Assembly (NCBI RefSeq): GCF_014203715.1
Contig: NZ_JACHJP010000001.1
Location: forward strand, 1,404,432-1,468,431
DNA: 64,000 nt
Reading direction: 5' to 3'
Source of the DNA: Streptosporangium saharense
GTDB lineage: Bacteria > Actinomycetota > Actinomycetes > Streptosporangiales > Streptosporangiaceae
Under the pieces are notes generated by a model. That model was not told where the DNA came from and did not search any database. It worked only from the letters and a program-made list of their open reading frames with translations. Position numbers and translations under genes: made by a program. Shown in pieces: positions 44,801 to 51,681 of this stretch (its first letter is position 1; each line of letters starts with the position of its first letter).

Positions 44801-46286
44801 CGTCCGCCTGGAGCGCGCGGATCCGCGTCGTCAGCCGGTGGCCTCCCGGCAGGGTCTTCGGCGGGTCGCCGTCCCCGGTGACCCTGAGCCGCTTGACCAC
44901 CTCGCGGGCACCCTCGCCCGCCAGCAGCACCGAGCAGCCCTGGGGCGCGGCGACCAGCGCGTCGGCGAGCGAGACGAGTCCCGGCGCCAGGCCGACCAGG
45001 GCGACCGGCACTCCCTGCCTGGTCACCCGGACAGGGCGCAGCCCGAGGGAGCGCCACTCACGTGCCTGCGTGGCGGGAAGTTTGACGGGTTCGGCCACCC
45101 AGTGGCCACGCTCGCGGCGCGCACCGGGATCGGTGGCGTCGAGCAGGCCGGGCAGCAGGGCGTTCAGCTCGCCGAGGTCGATGCCCTCGGCCAGGGGGAC
45201 GACCCGCTCGATCGTCCACGAACCGGTCAGGAACAGTTCGGCGTCGAGGATGACCGTGCTGAGGCCGTCCATCCGGCGCAGCGCGTGACTGTCGAGGACG
45301 ACCGCGCCCCGCCGGGCCAGCGTGCGCCCGACCGCGCTGGAGAACGCCTCACGCCCGGCCTTCGCGGCACTGGGCGTCGCGGCGATCATCATGGCGAGGC
45401 CGCGTTCGTGGCTGCCGCTGACGACGTGGGTCAGCACGGAGACGCCGAGCGCGGCCGGGCTCGCCAGCCGTTCGAACCGCTCGACGGGGCTGTGCGCCAT
45501 GGGCGCTGTCCTGGTCCTCCTGCGCCTGCGGACGTGCCGGTAGGCGCCCTCGTCCGAGGCCAGGTCCTGCGCGCGCGACTCCCAGGCGCGCCGCGCGTCA
45601 CGCGCCTCCACGTAACGCTCGGCGGCGGAGACCGCCTGCACCAGCAGTCCGACGGGCTGCAGCGCGAGCGTGCTGGTGACCACGTTCGCCGTCGTGAACA
45701 GGGCGGAGGTCGCCTGGTGGCCGATGCGGTGCGTCAGGCCCGTGCGGATCGCCGGGGTGGACTCGGCCAGGTGCAGCAGCGCGGGGACCACCGGGGACAG
45801 CGCTGGGAGATGGACGAACCGCCCCGCGAGCGCCAACCCGGTCCCCAGGGCGCTCGCGCCCAGCCTGATGCCCGCCCGGGTACGCTGCTCGACCACCCTG
45901 GCCAGGGCGGGACCCGGACCCCGTCCCGCCGGCTCCTCCGCCTCCTCCGTCTCTTCCTCCTGCTCGGCCGCGTCCTCGTCGTCGAGGTCGGAGATGACCG
46001 ACAGCAGCTTCTCCAGATCGATCGCCTCGCCGTCGCCGCCGACGAAGACGGTGCCGAGCACCCCGTTGACCTCGGCCCGCTCGACCCCTTCGAGCGCGAG
46101 CAGCAGTTCCTCAAGCCGCCGGGCGAGCCGTTCGGTGCCGGGACCGCCGATCGCGCGCAGGTCCACGTGGAAGCCGCCGGGGGCCGCCCGCACCGCGCGG
46201 GGACGGGGCAACGCCCGCCGCACGGCGTCGGGTATGGCCTCCCACAGTGTCTCCGCGGAAAGCGTGAGCACACGTGACAGCAACAT
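41841..46286 (-). CDS. Large P-type cation-translocating ATPase (CtpI/CtpH-like)
   Basis: This 1,481-residue protein is about twice the length of ordinary P-type ATPases. Residues 35-100 look like a heavy-metal-associated fold without CxxC (FHVDLRAIGGPGTERL ... VERAEVNGVLG), then an acidic linker rich in Glu/Asp. A pseudo-ATPase-like N-terminal half with two helix pairs follows. The catalytic half has TGES (EAGLTGESLLVPK), PEGLP in the transport helix (VASVPEGLPFI, a P2-type rather than CPx motif), phosphorylation Asp950 in CFDKTGTLTEG, ITGDHPST and VTGDGANDAPAI. Mycobacterial CtpI/CtpH are the nearest known type; the ion is unknown. ATG 46286 has GGAGAG upstream; GTG 46307 is an alternative. 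Confidence 0.88.
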   Translation of the reverse strand: MLLSRVLTLSAETLWEAIPDAVRRALPRPRAVRAAPGGFHVDLRAIGGPGTERLARRLEELLLALEGVERAEVNGVLGTVFVGGDGEAIDLEKLLSVISDLDDEDAAEQEEETEEAEEPAGRGPGPALARVVEQRTRAGIRLGASALGTGLALAGRFVHLPALSPVVPALLHLAESTPAIRTGLTHRIGHQATSALFTTANVVTSTLALQPVGLLVQAVSAAERYVEARDARRAWESRAQDLASDEGAYRHVRRRRRTRTAPMAHSPVERFERLASPAALGVSVLTHVVSGSHERGLAMMIAATPSAAKAGREAFSSAVGRTLARRGAVVLDSHALRRMDGLSTVILDAELFLTGSWTIERVVPLAEGIDLGELNALLPGLLDATDPGARRERGHWVAEPVKLPATQAREWRSLGLRPVRVTRQGVPVALVGLAPGLVSLADALVAAPQGCSVLLAGEGAREVVKRLRVTGDGDPPKTLPGGHRLTTRIRALQADGHGVAVVSRRSTSAMAQADLGVGVLGAPGGVPWEAHVLGDLETAHLMLSCLAPARQAGERCVRLSLATAAAGAAIASTGPRTASVGRARLVGDGTALAAIVLGEWTARGLGGVAPAERADTTPWHALPVDAVLSRLGSSLDGLPKAEAVRRRPPPPPGEPDGTDSLLRASVEELANPLTPVLAAGAGVSALVGSVLDGVLIGGVMIVDALIGGGQRMSANRAVHRLTETVADHVRLRRPFQKEADKPKKKGSAHTTESVTPDVLVPGDVIELRAGDAVPADCRILSAIGLEIDEAGLTGESLLVPKAPAPVDASAVADRSSMVYQGTTVAAGHGLAVVVASGEETEAARTARLSADERPQSGVHLRLRTLSRRILPVAIGSGVVVLVADLLRGRSMPQALALAVSLAVASVPEGLPFIASAAELAAARRLSSRETLVPNPSTIEALGRVNVLCFDKTGTLTEGRISLRVVSDGRSEHSTERLDEGLRRIVSAGLRASPRYEDGKPIAHPTDRAVVEGARRLDVTPEEGLGVWSRVDELPFEPGRGYHAVLGLGPSGHVLSVKGAPEIVLTGCSHVLRDGRTTRMNAAARKGLEEEVDRLALQGYRVLAVAERPASDRRDLDESRVDGLTFLGFLCLADPVRPTAAESVGRLTRAGVRIVMITGDHPSTAAAIASELGLLNGGRVMTGPELDAMDDAALVEELPGVAVFARTTPAHKVRIVSCLRRAGKVVAVTGDGANDAPAIRAADVGIALGSRATPAARAAADVVVTDDRIETIVDAFIEGRAMWSSVRDALSILLGGNVGEIVFAVGANLLTGGNVLNARQLLLVNLLTDMLPAMAVAVRPPAAASPEKLLAEGPEASLGASLTRDIYLRATTTAAAASVAWLVGRATGTRGRANTIALVALISTQLFQTLVSGGRDRVVLLAVIASMGVLAASVSIPAVCVFFGCRPLGPVGWGIALGSALTATLAGTVFERWTRDLSPTVH

Positions 46287-46410
46287 TCGGCTCTCCAGAC
46301 GGATCACTCGGGCCTGACGGCCATCCCTTGGGCCTGATGGCCATGACGAAGCCGTACGGCCCGCGTGGGCGGGCCGGACGGCGGGTGGTGCTTTCCTGCG
46401 GTCTCTCCTG

Positions 46411-46455
46411 GCCCGGTGCTTTCCAGCCCGGTTTTTTCCGGCCCGGTGTTTTCCG
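46411..46455. repeat. Three tandem 15-nt repeats upstream of the ATPase gene
   Basis: Units at 46411-46425, 46426-46440 and 46441-46455 follow the pattern GCCCGGT-N-(T/C)TTTCC-N, differing at a few positions. They lie in the 231-nt gap between the S/T/K-rich protein stop (46518) and the ATPase start on the same strand. No gene is seen in that gap. Confidence 0.55.
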
Positions 46456-46517
46456 GCCGGTCAGGTCACGAGGACACGCCGGAGCGGCCGTGTCACCGTT
46501 CCGGCGTGGTCACGTCC

Positions 46518-47369
46518 TCACGCGGAGGCCCTGGCACGTCCGGAACGGCTCAGGCCACGGGCACGCTGGGCGATCACCGTGCCGACCCCGATGGCCGCGG
46601 CGACCGGCCACTCGATCAGGCCCGCGACGGCCAGCGCGCCGAGCCCTCCGTAGTAGGCCATGCGCTCGGGCGGTGGCAGGAACGACTTGGCCGCGTCCAC
46701 GGCCTGGCCCGCCTCCTGACGGCTGACATGCGGCAGGCTGACGTGCGGCAGGTGCGGAGCGTGGAACTTCACGGTCATCATGGGCAGGTTCACGGTGACC
46801 GAACGCTTGCCGTTGCTGCTCGCGCGGTGCGTCGAGGCCGTACGCGAAGTGGAACCCTGCGCCGTGGCCTGCTGCGCGGTGTTCTTGCGCTGCGCGGTGG
46901 TCCCCGTGGCCGACGTCTTGCTCGGCGTCCTGCTCGTGGCCGAGGTCCTGCTCGACGTCTTGCTCGCGGCTCTCGTGCTTGAGGACCTGCTCGGAGACTT
47001 GGTGCTCGAAGTCTTCGTGCTCGAAGGCTTGGAGCTCGAAGCCTTGGCACTCGACGGTTTGGTGCTTGAGGCCTTGGTGCCTGAAGCCTTGGTGCTCGAA
47101 GCTCTGGTACTCGACGGTTTGGTGCTCGAAGACCTGCTGCTCGAAGACCTGGTGCTTGGAGACTTGGTGCTCGATGACGTGGCCGAGGGCCTGGTCGAGG
47201 TCCCGGTCGAAGCGCCGGTCGAGGCTCGCGCGGTGCTCCGCCGTGTTGTCGTCTTCGCCGCCGAGGACGTCGCGGTGCTCTTCCTCGCGGCCGGTTTCCG
47301 CGTGGCCGATGGGCTGGACTTCGAAGCCGTACGGCTCCGCGTCGCGCCACCTGTCTGACTTACGGTCAT
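46518..47369 (-). CDS. Ser/Thr/Lys-rich repeat protein with C-terminal membrane segment
   Basis: This is a 283-residue protein. Residues 8-185 are almost only Ser, Thr, Lys, Ala, Arg and Pro in short repeats of the SSSTK/SSTKAS type, very basic and predicted disordered, resembling histone-H1-like tails. A conserved-looking part follows (TVNLPMMTVKFHAPHLPHVSLPHVSRQEAGQAVDAAKSFLPPPERM), then one hydrophobic hairpin or helix pair (YYGGLGALAVAGLIEWPVAAAIGVGTVIA). GGGGAGGGG lies just before ATG 47369. It directly precedes the P-type ATPase gene and may be its partner or a nucleoid/envelope linker; this is inference. Confidence 0.72.
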   Translation of the reverse strand: MTVSQTGGATRSRTASKSSPSATRKPAARKSTATSSAAKTTTRRSTARASTGASTGTSTRPSATSSSTKSPSTRSSSSRSSSTKPSSTRASSTKASGTKASSTKPSSAKASSSKPSSTKTSSTKSPSRSSSTRAASKTSSRTSATSRTPSKTSATGTTAQRKNTAQQATAQGSTSRTASTHRASSNGKRSVTVNLPMMTVKFHAPHLPHVSLPHVSRQEAGQAVDAAKSFLPPPERMAYYGGLGALAVAGLIEWPVAAAIGVGTVIAQRARGLSRSGRARASA

Positions 47370-47557
47370 GGCCCCTCCCCAAAGGAGTCGAGGGATCGTT
47401 CCAACATCGTTCCGACATGTTGCCCGCGAGCGGCGGCGACACCTCTCACGTGCGGTTATTCACTGCTGGGGCGTCCTCCTAACGTTCCTCACCCCAGGTC
47501 TCCGAAACGCGGTCACGTTCCAAGAATCGGACATTAAGTCGGGGAACGACGGCGATG

Positions 47558-48225
47558 TCAGGACAGGTACGGCTTGAGTTCGCGGCGGGCGACGGCGCGC
47601 AGATGCACCTCGTCGGGGCCGCCCAGGAGGCGCATCGCGCGGGCGTGGGCGTACATCGCGGCCAGCGGGGTGTCCATCGGGACCAGCACCGTGGACCGCC
47701 TGCGGTGCGCGGGCGCCTCGGGGTCGGTGTTGCCCAGCACGATGACGACCCGGCAGCGCGGGTCGGCGGCGCCGCTGACGAACCACTTGCGGCCGTTGAC
47801 CACGTAGTCGTCGCCGTCGCGGGTGATGGAGGTCGTGAGGTTCGTCGCGTCGCTCGACGCGACGTCGGGCTCGCTCATCGCGAACGCCGAGCGGATCTCG
47901 CCCGCGAGCAGTGGGACGAGTCAGCGGGCCCGCTGCTCGGGGGAGCCGAAGGCGCGCAGTCGGGGGAGCGGCCGGTGACCTCGGCGAGGCTGGCGTGGTC
48001 GAGAACGGACAGTCCAGACTCTTCGGGCAGGAACAGGTTCCACAGGCCGCGCGAGCGGGCCTCCGCCTTGAGGTCCTCGACGACCGGTGGAAGACGGTGG
48101 TCTCCGGGCCCGGCGTCCCGCCGCCAGGCGTGGTAGGCCGGCTCGGCCGGATAGCCATACGACACCATGAAATCGGTCAGATCGGCGAGGTACTCCTCCG
48201 CCTTCGTGCTGAGCGCGAAGCCCAT
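47558..48225 (-). pseudogene. Degraded acyl-CoA dehydrogenase
   Basis: On the minus strand an acyl-CoA dehydrogenase begins at ATG 48225 (MGFALSTKAEEYLADL ... NLFLPEESGLSVLDHASLAEVTGRSP). About 20 residues are then missing, and the frame changes to LRAFGSPEQRAR. A TGA stands at the usual Trp codon, followed by [24 protein letters not shown] and the flavin region ([15 protein letters not shown]). At VPMDTP the sequence jumps directly to the C-terminal [32 protein letters not shown], losing about 170 residues including the catalytic Glu domain. At least three lesions: deletion with frameshift, nonsense codon and large internal deletion. No functional product is expected. Confidence 0.82.
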
Positions 48226-48307
48226 GGCGGCCAGTTTGGCACCCCCCTTCGCCGGTGCTCCGCACAGGGCGGACCTAACCTGGAACGGGTTCCACGAGGG
48301 AGGCCGG

Positions 48308-48955
48308 ATGTTCAGGGGCGTACTGATCGACTGGGGCGGCGTGCTCACCACGAACATGTCCGAGGCGATAACGGAGTGGATCGTCGCGGACCGCATCGAC
48401 GCGGACCACTACCACGGGGTGATGCGCGAGCTGGTCGCCCGCGCCTACTCGGGTGTCCGTGACGACGAGGAGAACCTCGTGCACGCCCTGGAGCGCGGAG
48501 AGATCTCCGGGGCGGACTTCGAACGACGCCTGGCCGCCCTCCTCCTCACGGCCGACGGGGTTCCCCCGGCCGCCGAGGGCCTGCTGACCAGGATGTTCGC
48601 CGGATTCCGGCGGGTCGAGTCCATGTACGGCATGCTGCGTGAGGCCCGTGCCGCGGGGGTGCGCACCTGCCTGTTGTCCAACTCCTGGGCCAACGAGTAT
48701 CCCCGCGAGGGCTGGGAGGAGTTCTTCGACGCGGTGGTGATCTCGGGGGAGGTCGGCATGCGCAAACCAGAGCCCGGCATCTTCACGTACGCCCTCGGCG
48801 CGCTGGGCCTGACCGGTCCCGAGTGCGTGTTCGTCGACGACGCCGAGGCCAACGTCGCCGCCGCCCGTGCCCTCGGCATCGTCGGCCTCCACCACAGGGA
48901 CCCCGGCCCGACCATCACCGAGCTGGAACGGCTCCTCGGGACGCCGCTGCGTTGA
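48308..48955 (+). CDS. HAD-superfamily hydrolase
   Basis: This 215-residue HAD IA-type protein has motif I GVLIDWGGVLTTN. The first Asp is present; the position two later is Gly rather than Asp, as in the DxG-type members related to haloacid dehalogenase/epoxide hydrolase N-terminal domains. Motif II is CLLSNSWANEY, motif III Lys in GMRKPEPGIFTYAL, and motif IV CVFVDDAEANVAAARALG. The changed acid/base position argues against a standard phosphatase. ATG 48308 has GGGAGG upstream. It lies just before the tnpB element. Substrate unknown. Confidence 0.82.
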   Translation: MFRGVLIDWGGVLTTNMSEAITEWIVADRIDADHYHGVMRELVARAYSGVRDDEENLVHALERGEISGADFERRLAALLLTADGVPPAAEGLLTRMFAGFRRVESMYGMLREARAAGVRTCLLSNSWANEYPREGWEEFFDAVVISGEVGMRKPEPGIFTYALGALGLTGPECVFVDDAEANVAAARALGIVGLHHRDPGPTITELERLLGTPLR

Positions 48956-49110
48956 CCGGCGGTGCGCCGTACCTCGCGGGCAGGGCGGCGGGGCTGTCAC
49001 CGTGCGCCTACAGCGTGGATGCCCCGTGCTTCAGGGCGGGGAGGAAACGCGGCACGGTCGGGCACTTCGGTCTCCTGGTTTTGTCGGTGGTGGTCGGTAG
49101 GTTCGAAGGC

Positions 49111-50304
49111 GTGTCCCGTTACCGTCTTCAGCCCACGCCCGCTCAGGAGCGGGCGCTGTTGGAGCATTGCGGGCACGCCCGATACGTGTGGAATCTGGCC
49201 GTCGAGCAGCACGCCCACTGGAAGCCGGGGCGGGCGTCCGCGCCGGGTTTCGCCGAGCAGTGCCGCCAGCTGACCCAGGCACGGGCCGAGCATGAGTGGC
49301 TGCGCGGCGGGTCGGTCATCGTGCAGCAGCAGGCGTTGAAGGACTTCGCGCAGGCGATGGCGAACTTCTTCGGCAGAACCCACCGCCGACCGACGTGGCG
49401 CAGGCGCGGGCGGGGTGAAGGGTTTCGGATCGTCGCCGTCACAGCGGGCGATGTGCGCCGCCTGTCGCGCACCGTGGGCGAGGTGAGGGTTGCGAAGGTC
49501 GGTTGGGTGCGGTTTCGCTGGTCGCGTGCCGTCCCGGACGGCGTGAAGTCCTACCGGATCACCTGCGACCGGGCGGGCCGCTGGCATGTGGCGTTCGCCG
49601 TGATCCCGGAGCCGATCCCCGCGCCCGGCACCGGTGAGGTCGTCGGTGTGGACCGGGGCGTCGCGGTAAGCGTCGCCCTGTCCACGGGTGAGCTGTTGAA
49701 CGCGCCCACGCTTCGCCAGACGGAGAAGGCCCGGCTTCGGCGTCTCCAGCGGAAACTGGCCAGGGCGAAACGCGGCTCGAACCGGCGCGGCAAGGTCAAG
49801 GCCGCGATCGCGACGCTGAAGGCCCGCGAGACGGACCGCCGCAGGGACTGGGTGGAGAAGATCTCCACCCGCCTGGCTCGGCGCTTCGACGTGATCGCCG
49901 TCGAGAACCTGAAGATCGCCGGCATGACCCGATCCGCCAGGGGCACGGTTGAGGCGCCCGGCGGGAACGTCCGTCAGAAGGCGGGCCTGAACCGGGGCAT
50001 CCTGGCGGCCGGGTGGGGCCGGCTTGTGGAACGCCTGGAGCACAAGGCCCCCGGGCGGGTCGTGAAGGTCAACCCCGCGTACACGAGTCAGCGGTGCTCG
50101 GCGTGCGGGATCGTGGAGCGGACGTCGCGCGAGAGCCAAGCCGACTTCCGGTGCCGGTCCTGCGGATACGCCGGCAACGCCGATGTGAACGCGGCCAGGA
50201 ACATTCGCCACGCGGCAGGGCATGCCGTGTCCGCACGGGGAGGCCCGCCGTTGGGTGGGCCTGCGAACCGTGAACCTCAACGCGATCTCCTCCTCGTGGG
50301 GTAG
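49111..50304 (+). CDS. tnpB: TnpB, RNA-guided nuclease-like protein of an IS605-family element
   Basis: This 397-residue TnpB opens with the typical SRYRLQPTPAQERALLEHCGHARYVWNLAVEQH. The RuvC-like catalytic triad is intact: Asp in GEVVGVDRGVAVSVALS, Glu in FDVIAVENLKIAGM and Asp in YAGNADVNAARN. The zinc ribbon CSACG ... CRSCGY is between the last two. TnpB proteins are omega-RNA-guided DNA nucleases, ancestors of Cas12. GTG 49111 is chosen by family N-terminus; no strong ribosome site is visible. The protein looks functional. The long open frame before 49111 overlaps the HAD gene and is not coding. Confidence 0.92.
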   Translation: MSRYRLQPTPAQERALLEHCGHARYVWNLAVEQHAHWKPGRASAPGFAEQCRQLTQARAEHEWLRGGSVIVQQQALKDFAQAMANFFGRTHRRPTWRRRGRGEGFRIVAVTAGDVRRLSRTVGEVRVAKVGWVRFRWSRAVPDGVKSYRITCDRAGRWHVAFAVIPEPIPAPGTGEVVGVDRGVAVSVALSTGELLNAPTLRQTEKARLRRLQRKLARAKRGSNRRGKVKAAIATLKARETDRRRDWVEKISTRLARRFDVIAVENLKIAGMTRSARGTVEAPGGNVRQKAGLNRGILAAGWGRLVERLEHKAPGRVVKVNPAYTSQRCSACGIVERTSRESQADFRCRSCGYAGNADVNAARNIRHAAGHAVSARGGPPLGGPANREPQRDLLLVG

Positions 50305-50347
50305 TTGCCGTTGGAATCCCCCGCCTTCAGGCAGGGGAGGATGTCAA
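50200..50347 (+). ncRNA. Probable omega RNA (reRNA) from the tnpB 3' end and element right end
   Basis: Known TnpB systems process a guide RNA from the tnpB 3' region through the right end. Here the right-end hairpin (GCCT-TC-AGGC inside CCCC/GGGG, 50318-50337) lies just past the tnpB stop, and the guide would begin after GATGTCAA (about 50348). The 5' limit is a guess. Confidence 0.4.
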
Positions 50348-50407
50348 ACTCGATGGGTGATCGGCGCCGGGGCGGCGCCGATGTCGGAAGAACAGATCGA
50401 GGCACTG

Positions 50408-50914
50408 ATGCGCGTCTATCTGCCGTGCACGCTCCCGGCGCTGGCCCGCGTGGCCGCGGACGGGGAGCTCGGCCCGGCCCCGCTGACCGGTTACGCGGTG
50501 ACCCCCGCGCTGGTCGAATGGTATGCCTCGGGTGACACCGAGGAGCTGGAGTACGTCGCCCTGACCGAGGCCGCCAGGGCGTCCCTGCGGATGGTCGCCG
50601 CCGACCGGGCCGACGGCGTCAAGACGCCCGCGCGCCGGGTGGTGATCGCCGTCGAGGTTCCGGATGGTGAGGTGAACGGCGGCGCCGACCTGGAGGAGCG
50701 TGCCACGGTACGGCTGTCCGCCGCCGTGCCCCTCTCCAGGGTCGCCGCGGTCCACGTGGACGAGGAGGCCGCGGTGCCCGACGTCGAGGCCGCCGTCGCC
50801 GCGCTGCCCGACGCCGACCGCGGTGACGACGACGCCCGCTTCACCGTGGACGGCGCGGAGGCCAACGAACTGCTGTGGTACGCCACCCAGGAGATTCCCG
50901 ACCTGATCGGCTGA
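50408..50914 (+). CDS. DUF6912-like conserved actinobacterial protein
   Basis: This is a 168-residue acidic protein starting MRVYLPCTLPALARVAADGELG, with ARRVVIAVEVPDGEV, RLSAAVPLSRVAAVHVDEEAA and a C-terminal DGAEANELLWYATQEIPDLIG. The family is widespread in actinobacteria and unnamed; no motif points to an activity. ATG 50408 has GAGG 5 nt upstream; the longer frame runs back into the IS right end, so the mobile element sits only about 60 nt before this gene and may have displaced its promoter. An adjacent HAD gene follows 28 nt on. Confidence 0.75.
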   Translation: MRVYLPCTLPALARVAADGELGPAPLTGYAVTPALVEWYASGDTEELEYVALTEAARASLRMVAADRADGVKTPARRVVIAVEVPDGEVNGGADLEERATVRLSAAVPLSRVAAVHVDEEAAVPDVEAAVAALPDADRGDDDARFTVDGAEANELLWYATQEIPDLIG

Positions 50915-50926
50915 GCCGTGAGCGGT

Positions 50927-50932
50927 TAGTCT
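50927..50932 (+). promoter_or_regulatory. -10 box just before a HAD gene
   Basis: TAGTCT is followed by 10 nt and then ATG 50943, leaving a leader of about 4 nt and no ribosome-binding site. Confidence 0.4.
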
Positions 50933-50942
50933 TGAAAGCAAT

Positions 50943-51611
50943 ATGAGACACATCGTTTGGGACTGGAACGGCACCCTCTTCCACGACATCGACGCCGTGG
51001 TCGGCGCCACGAACCTCGTGTTCGAGCCGTACGGGATAGCCGCCTACGACGCGGACGGTTTCCGGGCGGTCTACACCCGCCCGATCTGGGCGGCCTACGA
51101 GCGCATGCTGGGCCGCCCCCTCAATGACGGCGAGTGGGAGCGCCTCGACCTGGGCTTCCACGAGCACTACCACCGGCTGATGCTGGAGTGCGGTCTGACG
51201 GCCGACGCCGTGGGCGCGCTTGAGGCGTGGAGCGCCACGGGCAACGGGCAGTCGCTGCTGTCCATGTGGACGCACGACCGGCTGGGTCCCAAGGTGGCGG
51301 AGTTCGGCATCGACCACCACTTCAGCCGGATCGACGGCCTGGGCATCCTCTCCTCCTCGGCGGGGCACTCCGGGGGACGTCAGACCTCGGGGGGACACAA
51401 GGCCGACTCGATGGTCGCCCACATCGCGGCGCTCGGTATCGACCCCGAGAACGTGCTCGTCATCGGTGACAGCCTGGACGACGCCCACGCGGCCCAGCAC
51501 GTCGGGGCGCGCGCCGTCCTCTACACCGGCGGTATGACCAGCCGCACCGACCTGCACGCCCTGGGCGTCCCCGTGGTGGACTCTCTCACCGAAGCCCTCA
51601 ACCACGCCTGA
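50943..51611 (+). CDS. HAD-superfamily hydrolase (phosphoglycolate-phosphatase-like)
   Basis: This is a 222-residue protein. Motif I is HIVWDWNGTLFHD, with the nucleophile Asp kept and the second Asp replaced by Asn (DWN), a pattern seen in a group of actinobacterial HAD proteins. Motif II is LLSMWTHDRLG, motif III Lys in GGHKADSMVAHI, and motif IV VLVIGDSLDDAHAAQHVG. A helical cap lies after motif I. The Asp-to-Asn change at the acid/base position may lower phosphatase activity. The -10 box ten nt before ATG suggests a near-leaderless transcript. Confidence 0.82.
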   Translation: MRHIVWDWNGTLFHDIDAVVGATNLVFEPYGIAAYDADGFRAVYTRPIWAAYERMLGRPLNDGEWERLDLGFHEHYHRLMLECGLTADAVGALEAWSATGNGQSLLSMWTHDRLGPKVAEFGIDHHFSRIDGLGILSSSAGHSGGRQTSGGHKADSMVAHIAALGIDPENVLVIGDSLDDAHAAQHVGARAVLYTGGMTSRTDLHALGVPVVDSLTEALNHA

Positions 51612-51681
51612 GCGGTGGCCGTACCCTGAGCCCGTAGCTCTGGGTGCCCGTGGGCGCCCACCCCCCACCCCGGAGGCCACG

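Larger units (their letters stand above)
49019..50347 (+). mobile_element. tnpB-only IS200/IS605-family element
   Basis: The ends are recognised by matching hairpin sequences. The left end is GATGCCCCG-TGCTTCAGGG-CGGGGAGGA (49018-49044). The right end is GAATCCCCCGCC-TTC-AGGCAGGGGAGGATGTCAA (50314-50347). Both share CCCCG, CTTCAGG and GGGGAGGA. Only tnpB lies between; tnpA is absent, so transposition would need a TnpA in trans. Such elements move as single strands without target duplications; the exact left boundary may be some tens of bases further out. Confidence 0.75.

Noticed and set aside
42657-46277. A 1,206-codon open frame on + over the P-type ATPase gene
   Set aside because: It is the antisense shadow of a clear P-type ATPase, full of Arg/Gly/His/Gln runs with no domain, as expected from third-position GC bias.
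47875-48396. Intact 173-residue gene in the acyl-CoA dehydrogenase region
   Set aside because: Only its middle is homologous to acyl-CoA dehydrogenase; its ends are out of frame, so it is a fragment of a pseudogene, not a small protein.
49001-50347. Cas12-like CRISPR effector
   Set aside because: Size, RuvC/zinc layout and flanking hairpins identify a transposon TnpB; there is no repeat array.
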